A stretch of 7,610 nt of DNA from Bacteroidota bacterium (GTDB taxonomy: Bacteria; Bacteroidota; Bacteroidia; Chitinophagales; Chitinophagaceae): positions 1-7,610 of the forward strand of contig CANGMV010000045.1 in the NCBI GenBank assembly GCA_947454745.1, given 5' to 3'. Under the pieces are notes generated by a model. It saw only the letters and a list, made by a program, of their open reading frames with translations. It did no database searches and was not told the DNA's origin. Within the stretch, counting starts at the first letter, position 1, and each line of letters opens with the position of its first letter. Positions 1 to 5,863 of this stretch are shown here, piece by piece. Made by a program: the position numbers and the translations under genes.

Positions 1-778
1 CATTAAAAAATTCTTATTGGTTTTATTGTGTATGGTTACTGCGCGATCTACTGCCATGGCTTTTAATCGTTATTTAGACAGACATTTTGATAAACTCAAT
101 CCACGAACTGCCATTAGAGAAATACCAGCTGGAATCATTAAAGCCGAAAAGGCATTGTTGTTTATTCTTATTAATGCTGGCTTGTTTATAGTAGCTACTT
201 ATTTTATCAATCTCATTTGTTTTTATTTATCACCTGTTGCATTGTTTGTAATTCTTTTCTATAGTTATACAAAACGATTTACTTATTTATGTCATGTCGT
301 ATTGGGAATTGGCCTTTCATTAGCACCTATCGGGGCTTATTTAGCAGTCACAGGAAGCTTCGCATTATTGCCATTACTTTTCTCATTCGCAGTGGTTTTT
401 TGGGTGAGTGGATTTGATGTTATTTATGCATTACAGGATATCGATTTCGATCAATCACAATCCTTATATTCTATTCCTAGTTATTGGGGATTGAATAAGG
501 CATTAAATATTGCAAGGGTATTGCATGTGTTTTCAGCAGCATTTGTAATTGCAGCCTATTTTGTAGGTGGTTTTCATTTTTTGTATATTGGTGGATTGCT
601 GGTATTTATAGGCATGTTGATTTATCAGCATAGTATTGTAAAACCAAATGATTTAAGCAAAGTGAACATTGCTTTTATGACGGCCAATGGAATTGCGAGT
701 ATTGTATTTAGTGTATTTGTAATTGGTAGTTTAATTATTCAAATTTTGGCGAATATCCCTTCTGCTGTTATTCATTAA
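1..778 (+). CDS. UbiA-family polyprenyltransferase, 5'-truncated by the window edge (MqnP candidate)
   Basis: Integral-membrane enzyme that transfers a polyprenyl chain from its diphosphate to an aromatic acceptor. The reading frame is open to the window edge, with codons in phase from base 2, so the start lies upstream; roughly 30-40 residues are probably missing against a usual length near 290. Both Mg-diphosphate aspartate motifs are present: NRYLDRHFD (from base 65), followed by the typical NPRTA and IPAG, and QDIDFD (about base 434), followed by the typical YSIPSYWG. About seven hydrophobic helices follow the first motif. Bacteroidota generally make menaquinone and not ubiquinone, and the 'YALQD..FD....SIP' form of the second motif resembles the UbiA-like group assigned to the futalosine pathway (MqnP). 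That assignment is an inference; MenA or another prenyltransferase remains possible. The gene ends 23 bases before ruvX with no terminator between, so the two are probably co-transcribed. Family confidence is high; substrate confidence is moderate. Confidence 0.9.
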   Translation, partial: IKKFLLVLLCMVTARSTAMAFNRYLDRHFDKLNPRTAIREIPAGIIKAEKALLFILINAGLFIVATYFINLICFYLSPVALFVILFYSYTKRFTYLCHVVLGIGLSLAPIGAYLAVTGSFALLPLLFSFAVVFWVSGFDVIYALQDIDFDQSQSLYSIPSYWGLNKALNIARVLHVFSAAFVIAAYFVGGFHFLYIGGLLVFIGMLIYQHSIVKPNDLSKVNIAFMTANGIASIVFSVFVIGSLIIQILANIPSAVIH

Positions 779-801
779 ATCAAACAATCAATCAAATCAC
801 T

Positions 802-1215
802 TTGGCTAGAATTATTTGTATCGACTATGGCGGAAAAAGATGTGGACTGGCAGTGACCGATCCTTTGCAAATTATTGCCACTGCATTAACCACGGTTGCA
901 ACCAAAGAATTGTATACTTATTTGGCGGCCTACTTTGCTAAAGAGCCTGTTGAGTTAATTTTAATTGGGGAGCCTTTAAATTTGGACGACACGCCTACGC
1001 ATGCCACGCCGTTGGTAAAAAAAGCAATTATTGAACTCAATAAAAAATTTCCGCAGCTACCCGTTTTAACAGTGGACGAAAGGTTTAGTTCAAAAAATGC
1101 AGTGCGTGCAATGGTGGAAATGGGCATGAAAAAAAAGGACCGTCAGGACAAAAAAAATGTAGATCAAATAGCCGCTACCATTCTATTACAGGAATATTTA
1201 ACAAATCGCTCTTAA
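802..1215 (+). CDS. ruvX: RuvX/YqgF, Holliday junction resolvase-like pre-16S rRNA nuclease
   Basis: Cytoplasmic RNase H-fold nuclease. In E. coli, YqgF completes 5'-end processing of 16S rRNA; the resolvase name comes from its resemblance to RuvC. The 137 residues match the family length. Visible motifs are CIDYGGKRCGLAVTDP at the N terminus (catalytic Asp8), IGEP (Glu57), VDERFSS (Asp92, Glu93) and NVDQIAA (Asp121), so the acidic active site is complete. The start is TTG: no ATG or GTG lies in frame between the preceding stop and this codon, and the protein begins just where family members begin (MARIICIDYG). No Shine-Dalgarno sequence is seen. It follows the UbiA-family gene by 23 bases and probably shares its transcript. 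Two runs of eight A lie within the codons for the KKKDRQDKKN segment; the frame is intact through both. Confidence 0.95.
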   Translation: MARIICIDYGGKRCGLAVTDPLQIIATALTTVATKELYTYLAAYFAKEPVELILIGEPLNLDDTPTHATPLVKKAIIELNKKFPQLPVLTVDERFSSKNAVRAMVEMGMKKKDRQDKKNVDQIAATILLQEYLTNRS

Positions 1216-1232
1216 ATACGGGTCCATTCCAC

Positions 1233-1250
1233 AGGCGTTTATGCCTATTT
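1233..1250 (+). terminator. Weak hairpin after ruvX (possible poor terminator)
   Basis: AGGC and GCCT (1233-1236 and 1243-1246) can form a 4-bp stem with a 6-base loop, followed by ATTTATTT. The stem is short and the T stretch interrupted, so it may contribute little to termination. It lies between the ruvX stop and the def promoter element, where a transcript boundary would make sense. Confidence 0.25.
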
Positions 1251-1255
1251 ATTTC

Positions 1256-1263
1256 TACCTTTG
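1256..1263 (+). promoter_or_regulatory. Bacteroidota-type -7 element upstream of def
   Basis: TACCTTTG matches the Bacteroidota primary sigma factor -7 consensus TAnnTTTG exactly. It ends 21 bases before the def ATG, which predicts a short untranslated leader of about 15 bases. No clear TTTG -33 element is found at the usual distance upstream. It suggests def has its own promoter despite lying on the same strand as ruvX. Confidence 0.6.
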
Positions 1264-1284
1264 CGTATATTATAAAGTAGAAAT

Positions 1285-1860
1285 ATGATTTTACCTATTG
1301 TTGCATATGGAGCAGCTGTATTAAGAAAAGTGAGTGAGCCTATCGAGGCGGATTATCCAAATTTAAAGGTGTTGATTGATGATATGTGGGAAACCATGTA
1401 CGAAAGTAATGGAGTGGGTTTAGCAGCGCCTCAAATCAATAAGCATATTCGTTTGTTTGTGGTAGACAGTGAACAAATTTTTTCAAATGCCGAGCCTGAA
1501 GACGAAACGTATCCAGATGCGCCAGGTATTAAAAAAGCGTTTATCAATGCACAAATTGTAGAGTTGAGTGGTAAGGAGTGGGTTTACAATGAGGGATGTT
1601 TAAGTATTCCTAAAATTAGAGAAGATGTATCCCGTCATGAAACGGTGAAGCTTTCTTATATGGATGAAAATTTCGTACAACATACAGAAATATTTACGGG
1701 AATGACTGCACGTGTAATTTTACATGAATACGATCATATCGAAGGTAAATTGTTCATTGATTATATTAAGCCACTGAGACGTAAAATGTTGCAAGGCAAA
1801 TTAAACGATATCAATAAAGGCAAAGTACGTGTTGATTATAAAATGATTCAATTAAAATAA
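1285..1860 (+). CDS. def: Peptide deformylase
   Basis: Metalloenzyme that removes the formyl group from the N-terminal methionine of new polypeptides as they leave the ribosome. All three family motifs are intact: GVGLAAPQ (residues 43-50, with Gln50 in the active site), EGCLSIP (103-109, metal ligand Cys105) and HEYDH (147-151, metal ligands His147 and His151, catalytic Glu148). Its 191 residues are slightly longer than many enzymes; an acidic stretch between motifs 1 and 2 (about residues 68-80, EPEDETYPD) accounts for part of this and is typical of Bacteroidota forms. The ATG start puts MILPIVAYG at the N terminus, as expected. A -7 promoter element lies just upstream. The following exported-protein gene begins 5 bases after the stop, indicating a shared transcript. 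Confidence 0.97.
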   Translation: MILPIVAYGAAVLRKVSEPIEADYPNLKVLIDDMWETMYESNGVGLAAPQINKHIRLFVVDSEQIFSNAEPEDETYPDAPGIKKAFINAQIVELSGKEWVYNEGCLSIPKIREDVSRHETVKLSYMDENFVQHTEIFTGMTARVILHEYDHIEGKLFIDYIKPLRRKMLQGKLNDINKGKVRVDYKMIQLK

Positions 1861-1865
1861 GTATA

Positions 1866-2810
1866 ATGGATAAAAACTTTAAAACGGTATTGTTGGCATT
1901 TTCTATAATCATGTCGACAAGTGGTTATGCACAAGATTCCACTGTGAATAACGAAGGTTTAAAATACACTTTAAGCGATGCCATTGTACGCAATCACTTT
2001 AATTATAAAGCAATATTGCAACGTATTAAAGAAGACTCTAGTTTTTACAAAGCATTTAAAACCTTGCGTACCATTGGTTATAGCTCGTATAACCATATTG
2101 AAATGAAGGACAAAGAGGGTAAAATGCAAGCTTCATTAGATAGTAAAACAAGACAAAATCATATTGGTAATTGTAGAACCATGGATGTGTTGGAGGAAAA
2201 TGTAACTGGTGATTTAAGAAAAGAAGATGGCTCGTATAATTACGTGACACCTTCCTTATATGCTAGTTTGTTTTTTACTAAGGGAACCATTTGTGGAGAG
2301 ACGAATATTGTATCAGGTAAAAAAAGAACCATCTCGGGGACAGGTATTGAAAAAGCAAAAGAACAATTAAAAATGTTGTTCTTTAACCCTGGTAAAAAAA
2401 TTCCTGGCATTCCTTTTATTGGGAACAAGTTGGATCTTTATGACGAAACCGCGCATGAGCTTTATGACTACAAACTAGACTATGTAGAATACCATGGACA
2501 GCTAGTGTATATGTTCGATGTTAAACCTAAGGAAGACCTTGGTTTCTTTTCAAAAGGGGATGTAGTAGTGGATCAAATGACTACTTGGTTTAATCCCAAA
2601 ACATTGGAAGTATTAGGACGTAATTACTCATTAAGCTATAAAGCGGGAGTGTATGATTTTAATGTTGCAATGGAAGTGGAAATGACTTATTTTAATGGTC
2701 AGTTGGTCCCTAAAATTTTACGATACAAAGGCAACTGGGGAGTGGTTTTCAAAAAACGTGAAAGAGGGTTATTTACGGCGACTTTATTTGATTACAACAA
2801 AGGGCAGTAA
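1866..2810 (+). CDS. Conserved-looking exported protein of unknown function
   Basis: I cannot assign a known function. The 314-residue product starts with a charged N terminus and a hydrophobic stretch ending SGYAQ, a typical signal peptide with likely cleavage after about residue 22-23. No lipobox cysteine and no second membrane helix are seen, so a periplasmic or surface-associated soluble protein is predicted. The N-terminal half is helical and charged, with Cys103 and Cys143 as a possible disulfide. From about residue 200 on, alternating aromatic and charged residues (YDYKLDYVEYHGQLVYMFDVKP, in part) suggest a run of antiparallel beta strands, loosely like the LolA-like or DUF5686-type beta domains found in many exported Bacteroidota proteins. 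The C terminus is rich in basic and aromatic residues (KKRERGLFTATLFDY). It starts 5 bases after def, without its own promoter-like element. Composition matches its neighbours, giving no sign of transfer. Confidence is high that it is a real gene and low for any role. Confidence 0.85.
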   Translation: MDKNFKTVLLAFSIIMSTSGYAQDSTVNNEGLKYTLSDAIVRNHFNYKAILQRIKEDSSFYKAFKTLRTIGYSSYNHIEMKDKEGKMQASLDSKTRQNHIGNCRTMDVLEENVTGDLRKEDGSYNYVTPSLYASLFFTKGTICGETNIVSGKKRTISGTGIEKAKEQLKMLFFNPGKKIPGIPFIGNKLDLYDETAHELYDYKLDYVEYHGQLVYMFDVKPKEDLGFFSKGDVVVDQMTTWFNPKTLEVLGRNYSLSYKAGVYDFNVAMEVEMTYFNGQLVPKILRYKGNWGVVFKKRERGLFTATLFDYNKGQ

Positions 2811-2813
2811 ACA

Positions 2814-3947
2814 CTATACCGTTAAAAAACAGTTCTCGATTGATTTTACAACTTCAATAAGGCTACCTGTTTCTTTAAAAATTGCTAATTGGCGGTCAGC
2901 ACCTGTGCCCGTTTCAAATATGGTATGTACTTTTTCCACATGATGCCTGCTGCCTAATTCATCTACAACGCCGTCTACAAATTCAAGTAATTCATCAATT
3001 AATGCTTTTACAGGCACTTCTTTTTCTTTGCCAAAATCAATCAATAGGCCATCAATACCATAGCGACTTGCACGCCATTTATTTTCATTAATCAAAGCAC
3101 GTTGGTAATTGATAAAATTGATATTTTGTCGACGTAAGCTGTATATTTTTGCGCAAATAGCTTGAAACAAGGCAGTGATTGTAATGGTTTCCTGAATGGT
3201 CATAGCAACATCGCAAATTCTAAATTCAATGGTATTGTAAATTGGGTGAACACGTAAATCCCACCATATCTTTTTAGCGTTATCAATGCAATTGGTTTTA
3301 ATTAATAATTGCACAAAATTGTCATAGGCTTCGATACTCTCAAAATAATCTGGGATTCCTGTTCGAGGAAATTTATCGAATACTTTTGAACGATAGGATT
3401 TATACCCTGTATTACGTGATTCCCAAAAAGGAGAATTCGTACTTAACGCGTAAATATGAGGAAGAAAATACCTAGCAGTATTCGCAATATGAATGGCCAT
3501 TTTGCGGTCTTCCATTCCTACGTGTACATGTAGTCCAAAAATCAAGTTACTACGCGCTGCTTGTTGCAACTCGTTTAATAATTCCTGGTATCTAGAACTG
3601 TCTGATATTAATTGCTTTTCCCATAAACTAAAAGGGTGGGTTCCTGAGGCACCAATGCTAAATCCAAGGCCTTTAGCGATTTCTGATACACCCGTTCGCA
3701 AGGATAAAATTTCTTGGTAAGCTTCATCTACATTTTTACAAATTGCGGTACCCACTTCTACAACCGCTTGGTGCATTTCGGCCTTGATCTTGTCTTTAAA
3801 CAATTTCTCTCCCTCATTGACAATAGCCTGCTGGTGGCTTTTCAGTTCCTTGGTAGAAGGGTCTAAAACCATGTATTCTTCTTCCACGCCAATCGTAAAT
3901 TGTTGTAAGCTAGCCATCGCTATAAAACTACGCAATTTTTGATTCAT
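2814..3947 (-). CDS. YbdK-type carboxylate-amine ligase (GCS2 family)
   Basis: ATP-dependent ligase of the glutamate-cysteine ligase 2 family. E. coli YbdK has weak gamma-glutamylcysteine ligase activity, and the physiological substrate of most members is unknown. Numbered from Met at 3947 (377 residues), visible motifs are FTIGVEEEYMVLDP near residue 17, GLHVHVG (about 138-144), the WWDLRVHP and EFRICDV segment (about 228-247), NKWRASRYG (about 289-297) and GTGADRQ (about 347-353). These run the length of the family, so the protein looks complete. Start choice: the frame stays open to a TTG at 3977, but that lies in the loop of a strong terminator hairpin and is unlikely. ATG at 3947 or ATG at 3917 (367 residues, MASLQQFTIGVEEEY) are the candidates; the latter fits the family N terminus best. 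The gene lies downstream of phoH but behind its terminator, so it probably has its own transcript or relies on read-through. It ends 3 bases from the opposing gene. Confidence 0.88.
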   Translation of the reverse strand: MNQKLRSFIAMASLQQFTIGVEEEYMVLDPSTKELKSHQQAIVNEGEKLFKDKIKAEMHQAVVEVGTAICKNVDEAYQEILSLRTGVSEIAKGLGFSIGASGTHPFSLWEKQLISDSSRYQELLNELQQAARSNLIFGLHVHVGMEDRKMAIHIANTARYFLPHIYALSTNSPFWESRNTGYKSYRSKVFDKFPRTGIPDYFESIEAYDNFVQLLIKTNCIDNAKKIWWDLRVHPIYNTIEFRICDVAMTIQETITITALFQAICAKIYSLRRQNINFINYQRALINENKWRASRYGIDGLLIDFGKEKEVPVKALIDELLEFVDGVVDELGSRHHVEKVHTIFETGTGADRQLAIFKETGSLIEVVKSIENCFLTV

Positions 3948-3950
3948 ATT

Positions 3951-3985
3951 AAAAAAAAATACCCCCGCAAACTGCAAGGGTATTT
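3951..3985 (-). terminator. Strong rho-independent terminator after phoH
   Basis: Read on the minus strand, AAATACCC and GGGTATTT form a perfect 8-bp stem (+ strand arms 3957-3964 and 3978-3985) with a 13-base loop, and a run of nine T (3951-3959) follows and overlaps the end of the stem. It lies 34 bases after the phoH stop and directly before the start of the ligase gene. On the plus strand it has no T tract and no gene to end. Confidence 0.85.
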
Positions 3986-4019
3986 GTACGAACTAACTAA
4001 AATTATTTGTAGAAAGGGG

Positions 4020-5000
4020 TTAACGATGGTATGAATTTTCCGTTTCGTTTTCTCTTTCTTTATCGTAAGCTTTAATAATTGATTTTACCAATTTATGTCT
4101 TACCACGTCCTCCTCATCTAATTCAATGTGCGCAATGCCTTCGATATTCTTCAAAATACGCACTGCTTTCTCTAATCCACTTCTTTGATTACGCGGAAGA
4201 TCTACCTGGGTAGGGTCTCCTGTAATAATGGCTTTCGCATTGGAGCCGATACGCGTTAAAAACATTTTTATCTGTAAATCATTTGCGTTTTGTGATTCAT
4301 CTAAAATAATAAATGCATTGTCCAAAGTTCTACCACGCATATAAGCCAATGGCGCAATTTCGATTGTGCGCGTAGACATATAATACCCTAATTTGTCGGC
4401 AGGTATCATATCGTCTAATGCGTCGTATAATGGGCGTAAGTAAGGGTCAATTTTTTCTTTTAAATCACCGGGTAAAAAACCAAGGCTTTCGCCCGCTTCT
4501 ACTGCAGGACGTGTTAAAATAATTTTCTTAACTACTTTGTTCTTTAAAGCACGAACAGCTAAAGCAACTGCGGTATAGGTTTTACCTGTACCTGCGGGTC
4601 CAATTGCAAATAGGATATCATTTTTATCGGCGGCTTGCACCATTTTCTTTTGGTTGGCAGTACGAGCTCTTACGGTTTTTCCGTTAGGTCCAAACACCAA
4701 TACTTCGTTTGGATTTTTGTCTACAAAATTATCAATCACTTCGGCATCGTCACCCCCTAAAATTTGTTCAAAGTAATTTTCGGAAAGATGTCCGTTGCGT
4801 TCCATGTATTGGATAATAAGACCAATTTTCTCTTTAGCTAAATCAATTTGTTCAGGGGCACCACTCAATTTTATTTGGGTGCCTCTCGATAAGATTTTTA
4901 ATAGTGGAAACTTCTTTTTTAAGATATCAAATTTGGAGTTGTTGACACCGAAAAACTCTATAGGGTTCACGGTATCTAAATTGATGATAGTTTCAGTCAA
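4020..5000 (-). CDS. phoH: PhoH-family P-loop ATPase (YbeZ-like)
   Basis: Cytoplasmic ATPase of the PhoH/YbeZ family. In proteobacteria YbeZ partners the endoribonuclease YbeY in rRNA maturation; no ybeY lies in this window. The 326 residues match the usual length. The N-terminal ~80 residues include a small KH-like nucleic-acid-binding region (ILSRGTQIKLSG), followed by a linker and the ATPase core: RARTANQKKMVQA (111-123), Walker A GPAGTGKT (134-141), LTRPAVEAGESLGFLPGD (162-179), Walker B FIILDESQN (230-238, where many homologues have DEAQN) and ITGDPTQVDLP (259-269). The start is TTG: an in-frame stop lies seven codons upstream with no ATG between, and MTETIINLDT is a natural N terminus for Bacteroidota homologues. 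A promoter with both elements lies upstream, and a strong terminator follows the stop, so it is probably transcribed alone or with rpe read-through. Confidence 0.95.
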   Translation of the reverse strand: MTETIINLDTVNPIEFFGVNNSKFDILKKKFPLLKILSRGTQIKLSGAPEQIDLAKEKIGLIIQYMERNGHLSENYFEQILGGDDAEVIDNFVDKNPNEVLVFGPNGKTVRARTANQKKMVQAADKNDILFAIGPAGTGKTYTAVALAVRALKNKVVKKIILTRPAVEAGESLGFLPGDLKEKIDPYLRPLYDALDDMIPADKLGYYMSTRTIEIAPLAYMRGRTLDNAFIILDESQNANDLQIKMFLTRIGSNAKAIITGDPTQVDLPRNQRSGLEKAVRILKNIEGIAHIELDEEDVVRHKLVKSIIKAYDKERENETENSYHR

Positions 5001-5064
5001 TGGATTCGATTTAATGGGTTAGGTAGTATATAAATGATCCTAACACAATTTATTGAAGGAAGTT

Positions 5065-5093
5065 CAAAATTACAAGTCCTAAATACGCACAAA
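5065..5093 (-). promoter_or_regulatory. Bacteroidota-type promoter for phoH
   Basis: On the minus strand TTTG (+ strand 5090-5093) is followed after 17 bases by TAATTTTG (+ strand 5065-5072), matching the Bacteroidota -33 TTTG and -7 TAnnTTTG elements at accepted spacing. Transcription should start near 5058, giving a leader of roughly 58 bases before the TTG start of phoH. It is the only promoter in the window where both elements are clear. Confidence 0.65.
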
Positions 5094-5162
5094 TGTGGAT
5101 TACTCCATTGATAACATTGTGTTAATAAGACTATATTAATGGGAGTCGGAGTAGGGAGTGGC

Positions 5163-5810
5163 TTAAGCGTTTTTCAAGCTTTCAATCATCGCTTTTGGAT
5201 CCGATGCTTTAAATACGGTAGTCCCTGCAACCAATACATCGGCACCTGCTTTTACTAATGCAGCGGCATTATTTTCAGTAACGCCACCGTCAATTTCAAT
5301 CAGCGTTGCAGCACCAGCATTCTTAATAATTTGTTTTAATGCTTTTACTTTTTCGTAAGTGTGTTCAATAAATTTTTGACCACCAAATCCTGGGTTTACA
5401 CTCATTACACAAACCACATCGATATCTTTTATTACATCTTTTAATAATTCAACCGAAGTATGCGGATTAATAGCAACACCTGCTTTCATACCTTGTGCTT
5501 TAATTTGCTGAATTGTGCTATGCAAATGAGGGCAAGCTTCATAGTGCACGGTTAAAACATCGGCACCTGCTTTTTTAAAATCTGCAATATATTTTTCGGG
5601 ATGTACGATCATTAAATGCACATCCATTATTTTAGTACTTGTCTTTTTTATTTGCTCAATAATGGGTAAGCCATAACTAATATTGGGAACAAAACTTCCA
5701 TCCATGACATCTAAGTGAAACCAAGCTGCTTCGCTTTCATTTAACATTTCACAAGCTTTACCTAAATGTAAAAAATCGGCTGCTAATAAAGAGGGGGCAA
5801 TTATGGCCAT
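5163..5810 (-). CDS. rpe: Ribulose-phosphate 3-epimerase
   Basis: Cytoplasmic TIM-barrel metalloenzyme that interconverts D-ribulose 5-phosphate and D-xylulose 5-phosphate in the pentose phosphate pathway. The 215 residues fit the family. Key segments are APSLLAADF near the N terminus, HLDVMDGSFVPN (32-43; metal ligands His32 and Asp34, the latter also an acid/base residue), DVHLMI (63-68; ligand His65), VHYEA (88-92), VNPGFGGQKF (138-147, phosphate and lid loop) and EIDGGV (172-177; ligand and acid/base Asp174), with AGADVLVAGTTVF before the C terminus. All catalytic residues are present. The ATG start is followed by MAIIAPSLLAADF, the normal N terminus. A -7 promoter element lies about 17 bases upstream and points away from the next gene's. 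No hairpin terminator is visible after the stop, so transcription may continue into phoH. Confidence 0.98.
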   Translation of the reverse strand: MAIIAPSLLAADFLHLGKACEMLNESEAAWFHLDVMDGSFVPNISYGLPIIEQIKKTSTKIMDVHLMIVHPEKYIADFKKAGADVLTVHYEACPHLHSTIQQIKAQGMKAGVAINPHTSVELLKDVIKDIDVVCVMSVNPGFGGQKFIEHTYEKVKALKQIIKNAGAATLIEIDGGVTENNAAALVKAGADVLVAGTTVFKASDPKAMIESLKNA

Positions 5811-5826
5811 AAGAAGTTATTTGTTG

Positions 5827-5834
5827 CAAAATTA
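5827..5834 (-). promoter_or_regulatory. Bacteroidota-type -7 element for rpe
   Basis: CAAAATTA on the plus strand reads TAATTTTG on the minus strand, an exact TAnnTTTG match ending 16 bases before the rpe ATG. Transcription should begin near 5820, leaving a leader of about ten bases. No TTTG at a good -33 distance is seen. Confidence 0.6.
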
Positions 5835-5836
5835 AG

Positions 5837-5844
5837 TACTTTTG
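5837..5844 (+). promoter_or_regulatory. Bacteroidota-type -7 element for the PD40 protein gene
   Basis: TACTTTTG matches TAnnTTTG exactly and ends 19 bases before the ATG at 5864, predicting transcription from about 5850. It is separated by only two bases from the opposing rpe -7 element. No well-placed TTTG -33 element is seen; TTTG at 5820-5823 is only 13 bases upstream. Confidence 0.6.
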
Positions 5845-5863
5845 CCTTCAATATTATAAGTAT

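Noticed and set aside
779..801. ATCAA-type short repeats between the UbiA-family gene and ruvX
   Set aside because: They are low-complexity AT-rich bases in a 23-base spacer, without symmetry or promoter match.
2695..2943. Plus-strand open frame of 82 codons across the convergent junction
   Set aside because: It overlaps the 3' ends of two well-supported genes in other frames, has no recognisable domain and no promoter; it is a shadow frame.
3493..3720. Plus-strand open frame of 75 codons opposite the ligase
   Set aside because: It is antisense to the conserved HVHVG region of the ligase and has low-complexity, cysteine-rich translation without a known motif.
3948..3977. N-terminal extension of the ligase from TTG at 3977 (ten extra residues)
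   Set aside because: The codons lie in the loop, stem and T tract of a strong terminator hairpin, and encode a phenylalanine-rich stretch not expected at the family N terminus.
5137..5162. Three near-repeats GGGAGT, GGAGT, GGGAGT just after rpe
   Set aside because: The units are very short and imperfect, form no hairpin with a T tract, and show no array-like spacing.
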